From: Planctomycetota bacterium
GTDB taxonomy: Bacteria > Planctomycetota > UBA1135
Length of the DNA stretch: 9,055 nt
Direction: 5' to 3'
Assembly (NCBI GenBank): GCA_014382465.1
Contig: JACNJP010000405.1
Span: 1-9,055 of the forward strand
The notes below the pieces were generated by a model. The model searched no databases. It saw only the letters and a program-made list of their open reading frames with translations, and had not been told where the DNA came from. Position 1 is the first letter of the stretch, and each line of letters opens with the position of its first letter. Of this stretch, positions 1 through 7,176 are shown piece by piece. Both the position numbers and the translations under genes were made by a program.

Positions 1-138
1 GACGACCTGCCGGCGAGTCCTGCGACGGTTCAGGTGGAGGTCGCCGGAGGGGAAGCCTTCCTGGTCCCTGTGGACTGGAGCACGCACCCTGCCGGCGAGA
101 TCCTGGTCCGTCTGCCGTGGTCCAAGGGAGGCGGATGA
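1..138 (+). CDS. 3' end of an unidentified protein (partial)
   Basis: The window opens inside a reading frame that runs from base 1 to a TGA at 136-138 and encodes the last 45 residues of a protein. The fragment is alternately hydrophobic and polar, with segments such as VQVEVAGGEAFLVPVDW and EILVRLPW. This suggests beta strands, and it ends in a short glycine tail (SKGGG). Codon use is G/C-rich in third positions, like the clear genes in the window, which supports real coding. No family can be assigned from so short a C-terminus. The gene converges on the ATPase gene, whose stop lies only 6 bases beyond, with no room for a separate terminator between them. Confidence 0.55.
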   Translation, partial: DDLPASPATVQVEVAGGEAFLVPVDWSTHPAGEILVRLPWSKGGG

Positions 139-144
139 TCTGGC

Positions 145-1617
145 TCAAGACGAGCTCGGATGGGGCGGGCCCACCGCCTTCAGGTGGTTCACGCCGAGGG
201 TCAGGCAGTACTCACTCGCCGGGCAGAACTCGAATTGAATCCCCGCATGCTCGACCTTGGCCCGGCGGCTGACGGTGGTGACCAGGACCTTCTTCAGGCC
301 GTTGGTCCGGCAGAACTCGATGGCGGACTTCAGGCTCCCGGGACGGTCGACGTAGCGATCCGACCACTTCGCCTCGACCGCCCACTCGAGCTCCCCGCTC
401 CCAGCTCGGTAGACCATGTCGACCTCGCCGCCCTTCCCCTCCTTCCAGCGAGCGAAGTGGATCTTGGAGGTGCTGTCCTGGCTGTGGAACCACTGGGAGA
501 AGATCGCGGTCTCCACGAGGTGTCCCATCTCGTCCGAATCCGCCTCGATCGGCGCGAACAGCGCGCTCCGGATCGAGGGGTTGGTGAGGTAGACCTTGAA
601 GGATGGCGCCCGCTTGAACTTCTTCCCCGTGCGATCGAGGCGATGGACCACCCGGAGCAGGAAGGCCGCCTCCAGGTACTCGATGTAGCGCTTGATCGTG
701 TTCTTGGCGGTGCCCGAGCGCGAGGAGAGGTCCTTGAGCGTGACCTCGTTGCCGGTGTTGAAGGCCAGGGTGGTGAAGAGGTAGTTGAGCTCCTGGATGT
801 CGTCGATGCCGTAGAGGCTGGGGAGGTCGCGCAGTAACACTTTATCGACGATCCCCTCCTTGATGAATCGTGCCGGGTCCTCCTGGATCGATGGGGAGAG
901 GACCACCTCCGGGTAGCCGCCGAAATTCAGGTAGTGCAGGAAGCGTCGGTTCAGGGAAGGGAGGTCCGGACTGCCCCAATGGCCGATCCAGTCGCCGGAA
1001 GGACTCTCCGCTCCCCAGCCCTCAACGCGAACCCTCTCGTGACCGGGCTCTACCAGCTCCAGGTACTCGACGAAGGTGAGCGGCGGCAGCAGGAAGTCGA
1101 CGAAGCGGCCTGCGCCCGATTCGATGCTCTTGAGCCGAAGCGCCGCCGCGGCCGAACCGGAAACCACCGGTCGAAGCTTGGGATAGGAATCGAAGAGGGC
1201 CTTGAGATGGATCTCCCAGTTCTTCAGGTACTGGATCTCGTCGAAGAAGACGAAGGCCTGGTCGCGGGTGATGTCCGTGCCCGTTGCCTGGGCGTAGAGG
1301 TCCAGCAGATCCTCCAGGCCGAGGCCGTTGTAGAGCGGGTGGTCAACGGCGAAGTAGGCCACCCGCGGCGGCGGGACGCCCTGTTGCAGCAGGTCCGCGA
1401 TGCCGTGGTGGAGCATCACCGTCTTGCCGACCCTCCGGGGCCCCATCAGCACGACCGCCCGCCTCAATTCGGGGTTGGTGACCAGTGGGAGGAAGGACTG
1501 CAGATACCTCCTCGGCGCCCAATCCTGGACGTGTTTTGGGATCCGGTGGGGCGAAATCCACCAGGGATTCTCAAATCGAATTCTCCTAAGGACTTGTTCT
1601 GCAGGGATTTGCCGCAT
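145..1617 (-). CDS. AAA ATPase with C-terminal DUF4143 domain
   Basis: This 490-residue protein belongs to the widespread family of AAA_14 ATPases joined to DUF4143. The N-terminal part holds the Walker A motif GPRRVGKT (59-66) and the Walker B motif FVFFDEI (122-128, with D126 and E127). Both are intact, so ATP binding and hydrolysis are expected. Residues about 290-325 resemble a winged-helix segment (TLKDLSSRSGTAKNTIKRYI). The C-terminal DUF4143 part carries GGEVDMV (397-402) followed by EAK (415-417). With E369 this matches the D-Xn-ExK layout of the PD-(D/E)XK nuclease fold. The family's cellular role is not established; nuclease activity is inference, and DNA binding is plausible. Length is normal for the family. 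The start is the ATG at 1617, about 25 bases below a good promoter; no clear Shine-Dalgarno is seen. It is transcribed alone and looks like an accessory gene between unrelated neighbours. Confidence 0.9.
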   Translation of the reverse strand: MRQIPAEQVLRRIRFENPWWISPHRIPKHVQDWAPRRYLQSFLPLVTNPELRRAVVLMGPRRVGKTVMLHHGIADLLQQGVPPPRVAYFAVDHPLYNGLGLEDLLDLYAQATGTDITRDQAFVFFDEIQYLKNWEIHLKALFDSYPKLRPVVSGSAAAALRLKSIESGAGRFVDFLLPPLTFVEYLELVEPGHERVRVEGWGAESPSGDWIGHWGSPDLPSLNRRFLHYLNFGGYPEVVLSPSIQEDPARFIKEGIVDKVLLRDLPSLYGIDDIQELNYLFTTLAFNTGNEVTLKDLSSRSGTAKNTIKRYIEYLEAAFLLRVVHRLDRTGKKFKRAPSFKVYLTNPSIRSALFAPIEADSDEMGHLVETAIFSQWFHSQDSTSKIHFARWKEGKGGEVDMVYRAGSGELEWAVEAKWSDRYVDRPGSLKSAIEFCRTNGLKKVLVTTVSRRAKVEHAGIQFEFCPASEYCLTLGVNHLKAVGPPHPSSS

Positions 1618-1648
1618 TGTTTCAGACCAGGATCAGCACGCTGACCCT

Positions 1649-1677
1649 AATCTATTACGGCTGCTTGCTCCCGTCAA
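1649..1677 (-). promoter_or_regulatory. Promoter of the AAA/DUF4143 gene
   Basis: Read on the minus strand, TTGACG (1677-1672) matches five of six bases of the -35 consensus. It is followed after exactly 17 bases by TAGATT (1654-1649), four of six of the -10 consensus. The predicted transcript start is near 1642, giving a leader of about 25 bases before the ATG at 1617. This is the best sigma-70-type promoter in the window and indicates that the ATPase gene is expressed separately from the esterase operon that ends upstream of it. Confidence 0.5.
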
Positions 1678-1726
1678 TCCAATCCTTCCTTCCCATGCCG
1701 GGCTTGATGGCACCGGGTCGCCCGCC

Positions 1727-3250
1727 CTACCGCGGCGCCAGCCAGCGCAGCCGGCCGATCCGCTGCCGCCAGAACTCCGCGAACCAGACGTCGTGGGTCA
1801 CCGGGTCGATGGCGATGCCGGCGGCGCTGGGGGCGTCGTCGGGGTCGAAACCGGCCAGCGAGGGCAGCAGGACGATGGCGGCGCCGTCGGCGGTCACGAA
1901 GCCGAGGGAGACCGTCGAGTCGAGCTGGTCGCCCGAGGTGTGCTGGGTGAACCACAGCCGGCCCTCGGGGTCGAAGGCGATCGAGTGCAGCTGGTGGTGT
2001 TTGAGGTCGACCTCGGGGACGACGATCTCTTCGATGCAGGGGTTGCGGCCCTGGGCGTTCAGGCGCAGGCAGGCGGGGTCGCCGAGGCGGCTGATGCGGA
2101 AGCGCCCGAGGGTGCTGTCGAAGAATTCGTTGAAGACGATGTCGTCGTTGGGGCCGAGCAGGATCTGCCACGGCCCCGAGCCGACGACCCACACCGGATC
2201 CGAGGTGCCGATCGCCGGCGGCAGCGGATACTCCTCGATCACGCCGGTCTCCGGCTCGAGCCGGCCGATGGCGTTGCCCCAGTACGCCGTGTACCAGACG
2301 TCGCCGCTCGGGTGCGCCAGGAGGTGGGCCGGCTGGGCCGTCGGGTTGGGCAGCGCGTAGACTTGCCAGCAGTCGTCGGTCGGGGCGCCCGGGGCGCACG
2401 CGTGGTGGTTGATCGACACGTTGAAGGCGAAGTGGTTGCTCCACGGCGCCCGCTCCGGGTCGAAGCTGGCGATCTTGGCGCCGGAGCTCAGCCCGCCGTT
2501 GGTCACCCACATGCGGCCGCGGGCCTGGTCCCAGGCCAGTCCGATGACCTCGTTCCAGTCGCCGGGGGCGTTGTAGACCTTGTATTCGCTGCCGGCCGGC
2601 GCCGCCGGGTCGAAGCAGACGACGCGGCTGTGGTTCGGGTGGAGGCCCGAGTAGAGGTAGCCGCCGCCCTGCGTGAACCACACCCGGCCGCGCGGATCGA
2701 CCAGGATGTCCTCCCCGAGCGAGCTCATCTGGGTGCGGCGGTCCGAGAAGATCGTCGACGCGAAGGGCCCGGGGTCGACCGGCTTCGGGATCGGCAGGCC
2801 GACCACCGCGCCGACCGCCGGGTCGAGCATCTGGAACTCGAGGTGGAACTCCTGGTTGACCCACACCCGGTGGTCCGGACCGACCGTGATCGCCAGCGGC
2901 GAGGCGTTGGTGCCCGGCGTCGGCGGGATGTCGTACCAGCTGTACTCGAAGACGTCGACCCGCAGGAAGGGCGTGGCGCCGCCGGGCGCGTGCAGGCTGA
3001 TCTCACCGCTGCGGGCGTCCGCCGGCAGCGCGATCCGGATCCGGTCGTCGCGCCACTCCAGCACCTGCGGCGCGGTCGACGCCAGCCGGAAGGAGGCCGC
3101 GCCGCTGCGCACCTCCAAGAAGCTGGCGGCGCCGGCGGTCCCGAAGCCGCTGCCGGCGAGCTCCAGCGGCGCCCCGGCGAGGCCGGCGGTTTCCGGCAGG
3201 TCGAAGGCCGGCGCCTGCGCCAGCGTGAGGAGGAGCAGCGGTGCGATCAT
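1727..3250 (-). CDS. Secreted TIG-domain/beta-propeller protein, streptogramin-lyase-like
   Basis: A 507-residue exported protein. A short signal peptide (MIAPLLLLTLAQAPA) is followed by an IPT/TIG-like immunoglobulin domain at about 20-100 (LAGSGFG is the typical turn). A beta-propeller fills about 110-505. Propeller strands recur as GRVWFT (188-193), GRMWVT (245-250), GDVWYT (316-321), GRLWFT (430-435) and HDVWFAEF (486-493), the pattern of Vgb/virginiamycin-B-lyase and NHL-type propellers. Five cysteines (212, 285, 294, 394, 405) could form disulfides outside the cytoplasm. The substrate is unknown. In this family most members are not antibiotic lyases, so a resistance role should not be assumed. 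The open frame extends further upstream, but the ATG at 3250 is chosen for the signal peptide and because it overlaps the stop of the preceding esterase gene (ATGA). It is therefore the third, translationally coupled gene of the operon. Confidence 0.85.
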   Translation of the reverse strand: MIAPLLLLTLAQAPAFDLPETAGLAGAPLELAGSGFGTAGAASFLEVRSGAASFRLASTAPQVLEWRDDRIRIALPADARSGEISLHAPGGATPFLRVDVFEYSWYDIPPTPGTNASPLAITVGPDHRVWVNQEFHLEFQMLDPAVGAVVGLPIPKPVDPGPFASTIFSDRRTQMSSLGEDILVDPRGRVWFTQGGGYLYSGLHPNHSRVVCFDPAAPAGSEYKVYNAPGDWNEVIGLAWDQARGRMWVTNGGLSSGAKIASFDPERAPWSNHFAFNVSINHHACAPGAPTDDCWQVYALPNPTAQPAHLLAHPSGDVWYTAYWGNAIGRLEPETGVIEEYPLPPAIGTSDPVWVVGSGPWQILLGPNDDIVFNEFFDSTLGRFRISRLGDPACLRLNAQGRNPCIEEIVVPEVDLKHHQLHSIAFDPEGRLWFTQHTSGDQLDSTVSLGFVTADGAAIVLLPSLAGFDPDDAPSAAGIAIDPVTHDVWFAEFWRQRIGRLRWLAPR

Positions 3251-4638
3251 GGCAGGATGGGGACGTCGAAGGTCAGGGCGCCGATGCCCAGGCGGTTGCG
3301 GATCCACGGCCCGCCCTTCTCGTGGCCGATCCACGACACGCGGGTGGCGGCGGTCGGCCCGGAGAGCTGGAGCAGCAGCGTCCCCGGCCCGGCGCTGGCC
3401 TGGGTGACGACCTCGGGGCCGCTCACCTGCAGGTAGGCCTCGATGCCCGGATCGAGGTGGAGGACCTCGAGCGGGTCGCGGAAGTCCAGCGCGATCTCGT
3501 CGCGGGCCGCCGAGGTGAACCGGGCCGAGCGGATGTTCGGGGCGTCGGCGGCGGCCGGCATCGGCAGGCCGTAGAGGTCGCGGCCGACCAGCCGGGCGAC
3601 GCGGTCGCCGAGCTCGCGGTAGCCGGAGTAGCGGTAGTGGCAGCCGTCGTGGCCGCCGGAGCCGGCGGTCGACATCACCGACAGGCCGGGGAAGCGGTCG
3701 GCGAACTGGCGCTGGATCTCGCGGATCCCCATGCCGTTGACGCCGCAGCCGTCGTGGATCTGGAACACGTAGATCCGCTCGGTGGCCGGGAAGTCCTCGA
3801 GCCAGTCGTCGCGCAGTTCGCGGAACCAGTAGAGGTACTCGGAGTAGGGCGTCGCGCCGTCGGCCTCGCCCTGGTACCAGAGGACCGCCCGCACGTGCTG
3901 GTCGAGCCCGGCGGTCCGCGCCCGCCACAGCAGCCGGCCGTAGTTGGTGCCGAGGTTCTCGTGGTCGAGGTCGTCGCGCTGGTGCCACTTGATGGGCGTC
4001 GCCCCGACCGCGCCGTTGAGGACCGCCACCGGCACGCCGACGCGCTCGACGATGTGCTGGGCCAGCCGGATGCCCCAGCCGCCGACCGAGCCCTCGGCGG
4101 TGCCGGTCTCGCCGTCGGCGAGGTACCAGTAGGGCTTGTCGGCGGTGCCGGCCAGCGCCCCGGTGCCGAAGCTGCGGGTCCAGCGGCTCTGCGACTCGGC
4201 GTTGGCCAGGCCCTCGCCGTGGCCGTCGCCGGCGACCGCGTTCGACTGTCCCTGGATCAGGTAGACGTCGCCGCAGACGACGTGGCCGACAAAGCCGACC
4301 TGCTGCTGCAGCCCGCCGCCCTGCAGGAACAGCTTGAACTGGTACTCGACCAGGCCGGCCTGGATCACCGGCGCGAAGGAGAAGGGCGCGGCGCCGTTGA
4401 CGTACTGCAGCGGATGGGACTGGTCGAAGTGGGGGCGGCCGCCGGCGGTCACCTCCAGCCGGACCGCGGCCCAGCCGCCCTGGGTGACGTTCCCCGCCAC
4501 CGTCGCCGTCGCCTGGCCGGTCACGAGGTCGCGCGGGTAGAGCTGGCCGCGGACCGGGCCGCTGCTCAGGTCGACCTGGGCGGCGGCCGGCGCGGCCAGC
4601 AGCCCGCCGAGCAGGAGCAGGGGGAGGAGCCGGTTCAC
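3247..4638 (-). CDS. Secreted sialate O-acetylesterase-like (SASA/SGNH) esterase, copy B
   Basis: A 463-residue exported esterase of the SASA type (sialate O-acetylesterase / carbohydrate esterase family 6-like). The first residues, NRLLPLLLLGGLLAAPAAAQ, form a signal peptide. A beta-sandwich-like region (about 22-120) precedes the SGNH-hydrolase core. GQSNA holds the nucleophile S132, WYQGE (254-258) is the family's conserved block, and DGCH supplies D331 and H334 of the catalytic triad. A C-terminal strand-rich domain (about 366-463) ends in VPILP. The expected reaction is removal of acetyl or other acyl esters from a glycan; the true substrate is unknown. It is a clear paralogue of the upstream gene, of identical length. 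The start is a GTG (4638-4636) overlapping the upstream TGA, giving GTGA and implying coupled translation. The longer open frame upstream is only the shadow of the first esterase gene. Confidence 0.9.
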   Translation of the reverse strand: MNRLLPLLLLGGLLAAPAAAQVDLSSGPVRGQLYPRDLVTGQATATVAGNVTQGGWAAVRLEVTAGGRPHFDQSHPLQYVNGAAPFSFAPVIQAGLVEYQFKLFLQGGGLQQQVGFVGHVVCGDVYLIQGQSNAVAGDGHGEGLANAESQSRWTRSFGTGALAGTADKPYWYLADGETGTAEGSVGGWGIRLAQHIVERVGVPVAVLNGAVGATPIKWHQRDDLDHENLGTNYGRLLWRARTAGLDQHVRAVLWYQGEADGATPYSEYLYWFRELRDDWLEDFPATERIYVFQIHDGCGVNGMGIREIQRQFADRFPGLSVMSTAGSGGHDGCHYRYSGYRELGDRVARLVGRDLYGLPMPAAADAPNIRSARFTSAARDEIALDFRDPLEVLHLDPGIEAYLQVSGPEVVTQASAGPGTLLLQLSGPTAATRVSWIGHEKGGPWIRNRLGIGALTFDVPILP

Positions 4639-6026
4639 GGCAGGATCGGCACCTCGAAGGTGAAGGCGCCGACGCCGCGCTGGTTCTTGATCCAGGGGCC
4701 GGCGCCGGCCTGGCCGATGAACGCCACCCTGGTGGCTGCCGTGGGGCCGGAGAGCTGCAGCAGGATGCGCCCAGGGGAAGCGGTGGCCGTCACCACCGTC
4801 TCGGCGACGCCGTCGCGGAGCTTGAGCCGGTCCTCGATGCCCAGGTCGAGGAACAGCGCCTGGTGGGGGTCGCGGAACAGCAGCTCGATCTCGTCGTGGG
4901 CGGCGCCGGTGAAGCGCGCCTCGCGGATGTTCGGCGGGGCGGCGTGCTGCGGCAGCTGCTCGCCGTAGAGCGCCGCGGCCATCGCCGCCGCCATCCAGTC
5001 GCCCATCTCGCGGTAGCCGGCGTAGTAGTAGTGGCAGCCGTCGTGCTCGTCGATGCCGGCGGTCGGGACCGCAGTCAGGTCGGCGAACAGGTCCGGGAAC
5101 TGCCGCTGGACCTCGCGGATGTCCATGTCCGGCACGCCGCAGCCCTTGCGGATCTGGAACACGAACAGCTGCTCGAGCGCCGGGAAGTCGACCAGCCAGT
5201 CGTCGCGCAGGTCGCTGAACTTGCTGTGGTAGTAGAGCGGGTCGTGGGCGCCGTTGGACTCGCCCTGGTGCCACAGCATCGCGCGGACCTGCAGGTCGAT
5301 GCCGGCGCGGCGGGCGCGGTAGAGCAGGCGGCCGTAGATGGTGTTGAGGTTCTCCGGGTCGGCGTCGTCGCGCTGGTGGGCCTCGATGACCGTGCCGCCG
5401 ACCGCGCCGTTGAGCAGCGCCACCGGCACCTGGTAGCGGTCGACCAGCAGCCGCGCCGCCCGCAGGCCCCAGGCGCCGACGGAGCCGGAGCTGTATTGGT
5501 CGATGCCGTCGGCGGCGTACCAGCCGGTGTCCGCCGCCACCGCCGCGGCGCTCAGGGAGGCGCTGCCGTAGCTGCGGATCCACCTCGACCGGGAGGAGTT
5601 GCCCAGCCCTTCGTTGTGATAGTCGGTGGCCACCGCGTTCGACTGGCCGTTGATCAGGTAGGCGTCGCCGCAGGCAACCCACCGGACCCGGCCGACCTGC
5701 TGGTTGAAGCCGCCGCCCTCCAGCAGCAGCTCGAAGGCGTAGTCGTGCAGGCCGGCGTCGATCACCGGCGCGAAGGCGAAGGGAGCCACGCCGCCGGTGT
5801 AGTGCAGGTCGACGGTGTCCATCGACCAGGCGGCGCCGTCGCGGGTCACCACCAGGTGGACCCGGCTCTTGCCGGGCTTGGAGACCTCGCCGGCCACCGG
5901 CACCACCGCCTGGTTGGTGACCAGGTCGCGCGGGTAGAGCTGGCCGGGAGCGGGACCCTCGGTGATCGTCACCTGGGCCGTGAGGGGTGCCGCCAGCAGG
6001 ATGAGGGGGAGGAGGAAGCGGAACAT
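4635..6026 (-). CDS. Secreted sialate O-acetylesterase-like (SASA/SGNH) esterase, copy A
   Basis: First gene of the three-gene minus-strand operon, 463 residues. The signal peptide is MFRFLLPLILLAAPLTAQ. The SGNH/SASA core has nucleophile S129 in NGQSNA, the block WHQGES (252-257), and D329/H332 in DGCH, so the catalytic triad looks complete. A beta-rich N-terminal region (about 20-118) and a C-terminal domain (about 365-463) flank the core. These two regions also match copy B, including the shared GQLYPRDLVT near the N-terminus and LLQLSGPTAATRV near the C-terminus. It probably acts in the periplasm or outside the cell on acylated carbohydrate; the substrate is not identifiable. The ATG at 6026 is preceded by no visible Shine-Dalgarno site, and no convincing -35/-10 pair was found in the 95 bases before the divergent heptosyltransferase gene. 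Confidence 0.92.
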   Translation of the reverse strand: MFRFLLPLILLAAPLTAQVTITEGPAPGQLYPRDLVTNQAVVPVAGEVSKPGKSRVHLVVTRDGAAWSMDTVDLHYTGGVAPFAFAPVIDAGLHDYAFELLLEGGGFNQQVGRVRWVACGDAYLINGQSNAVATDYHNEGLGNSSRSRWIRSYGSASLSAAAVAADTGWYAADGIDQYSSGSVGAWGLRAARLLVDRYQVPVALLNGAVGGTVIEAHQRDDADPENLNTIYGRLLYRARRAGIDLQVRAMLWHQGESNGAHDPLYYHSKFSDLRDDWLVDFPALEQLFVFQIRKGCGVPDMDIREVQRQFPDLFADLTAVPTAGIDEHDGCHYYYAGYREMGDWMAAAMAAALYGEQLPQHAAPPNIREARFTGAAHDEIELLFRDPHQALFLDLGIEDRLKLRDGVAETVVTATASPGRILLQLSGPTAATRVAFIGQAGAGPWIKNQRGVGAFTFEVPILP

Positions 6027-6110
6027 GGCTCTAGAAAGGGTAAGGGGGGATGGAGATCCTTGCCGGCCGCCTTGCAGGCGTGGGGCGGGGACCGGACCCT
6101 GATCGGCGAC

Positions 6111-6116
6111 TAGAAT
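6111..6116 (+). promoter_or_regulatory. Possible -10 element placed for a leaderless transcript
   Basis: TAGAAT matches five of six bases of the -10 consensus and ends 5 bases before the GTG start of the heptosyltransferase gene. A transcript starting 6-8 bases downstream would begin at or next to the start codon, that is, leaderless. There is no Shine-Dalgarno sequence at this start, which fits. No good -35 hexamer is present at 16-18 bases upstream, so this is tentative. Confidence 0.3.
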
Positions 6117-6121
6117 CGGGC

Positions 6122-7123
6122 GTGGCTTCCGGTCCGACCCTGCTGGTGGACACCTCCTTCCTGGGGGATGTCCTGTGCGCCGAGCCCCTGGTGCGCGCCG
6201 CGGCGCGGCGCTGGCCCGAGGAGCCGGTGGATTTCCTGGCCGGCCCTGGCGGGGCCCAGATGCTCCAGGGGCACCCTCAGCTCCGCGAGGTCCTGGTCTT
6301 CGACAAGCGGGGAGCCGACCGCGGTCTCAACGGCTTGAGACGGATGGCCGGACGGTTGCGGCGGCGCGGCTACCTCCGGGCGATCTGCTCCCACCGCTCC
6401 TGGCGCACCGCCGGGCTGCTGCGGCTTGCCGGAATCCCGGAGCGGACCGGCTTCAAGGGCGCCTCCGCGGCCTGGCTTTATTCACGTAAAATACCTTATC
6501 GAAACGACTTGCATGAAATCGAGCGGAACCTGCAGCTGCTCGGCGGCGGTCCCTGGGAGCGCCCGCGGATGTTCCCCAGTGAAGCCGAACGGCAGCGGGC
6601 CGCGGACCTGGCGCCCTCCGGCCCCTTCGTCGCCATCGCTCCGGGCTCGATCTGGGCCACCAAGCGCTGGCCGGCCCGGCACTTCGAACAGGTGGTTCGA
6701 TCCTTGACCCGGACCGACGGGATCCCCGTCGTCCTGCTCGGGGGTCCGGATGATCGAGAGCTCTGTGACCGGATCGCTACGGTCGGAGACCGGAGGGTGA
6801 CCGACCTCTGCGGACGGACCCGTCTGCGCGAGAGTTTCGCCGTCCTGGAACGCGCCGCAGTCCTCCTCAGCAACGACAGCGCGCCGATGCACATGGGCGT
6901 GGCGGCCGGGATCCCGGTCGTGGCGATCTACTGCAGCACCGTCCCGGGCTTCGGTTTCGGGCCGCGCGGCGAGCGGGACCTCGTGCTCGAGGTCGACGGC
7001 CTGGCCTGCCGCCCGTGCGGGATCCACGGCCATCCCGAATGCCCGGAAAAACATTTCCGCTGCGGGAAAGATCTGGACCCCGCCAGCGTCCTCGAAGCAA
7101 TCCGAGCCCGGGTCAGGACTTAG
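6122..7123 (+). CDS. Lipopolysaccharide heptosyltransferase, GT9 family (WaaF-like)
   Basis: A 333-residue cytoplasmic glycosyltransferase of family GT9, expected to move a heptose from an ADP-heptose donor to the lipopolysaccharide inner core or a similar envelope glycan. The N-terminus TLLVDTSFLGDVLCAEPL is the family's usual opening. K181-R-W-P in ATKRWP, the LLGGPDD strand, and NDSAPMHMG (N251, D252) followed by GIPVVAIY form the donor-binding C-terminal half. A cluster CRPC...C...C (C296, C299, C307, C314) lies in the last fifth and recurs in some WaaF-like proteins. The start is the GTG at 6122. An ATG 24 codons upstream in frame would add an arginine/glycine-rich stretch unlike the family and would lie next to the divergent operon, so it was not used. 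WaaF versus WaaC or another GT9 enzyme cannot be settled here. No other envelope gene is visible nearby. Confidence 0.9.
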   Translation: MASGPTLLVDTSFLGDVLCAEPLVRAAARRWPEEPVDFLAGPGGAQMLQGHPQLREVLVFDKRGADRGLNGLRRMAGRLRRRGYLRAICSHRSWRTAGLLRLAGIPERTGFKGASAAWLYSRKIPYRNDLHEIERNLQLLGGGPWERPRMFPSEAERQRAADLAPSGPFVAIAPGSIWATKRWPARHFEQVVRSLTRTDGIPVVLLGGPDDRELCDRIATVGDRRVTDLCGRTRLRESFAVLERAAVLLSNDSAPMHMGVAAGIPVVAIYCSTVPGFGFGPRGERDLVLEVDGLACRPCGIHGHPECPEKHFRCGKDLDPASVLEAIRARVRT

Positions 7124-7176
7124 AATAAACGGGCTGGAGACTCCCCCGGGTTCTCCACAGCTTCTCCTCGGCTCCT

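Noticed and set aside
1727..3250. Streptogramin (virginiamycin B) resistance gene
   Set aside because: The propeller repeats resemble Vgb, but the protein is exported, carries an extra TIG domain and sits with esterases. The family is broad and resistance cannot be inferred.
1400..3436. Long plus-strand open frame (678 codons) opposite the propeller gene
   Set aside because: Same antisense effect. The composition is repetitive V/A/R/D, and the minus strand encodes a coherent TIG-plus-propeller protein.
3241..4968. Long plus-strand open frame (575 codons) opposite the esterase genes
   Set aside because: It is the antisense shadow of high-G+C genes. Its product is a valine/aspartate/arginine-rich string with no recognisable domain, while the minus strand encodes two clear SGNH esterases with signal peptides.
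6050..6121. Longer N-terminus of the heptosyltransferase starting at the ATG at 6050
   Set aside because: The extra 24 residues are Gly/Arg/Pro-rich and unlike GT9 N-termini, which begin right at the LLVDTSFLGD strand. The GTG at 6122 fits better.
7134..7158. Hairpin TGGAGA...TCTCCA after the heptosyltransferase gene as a terminator
   Set aside because: The stem is only 6 bp with an 11-base loop and is followed by a mixed pyrimidine stretch, not a T run. Termination is possible but not supported.
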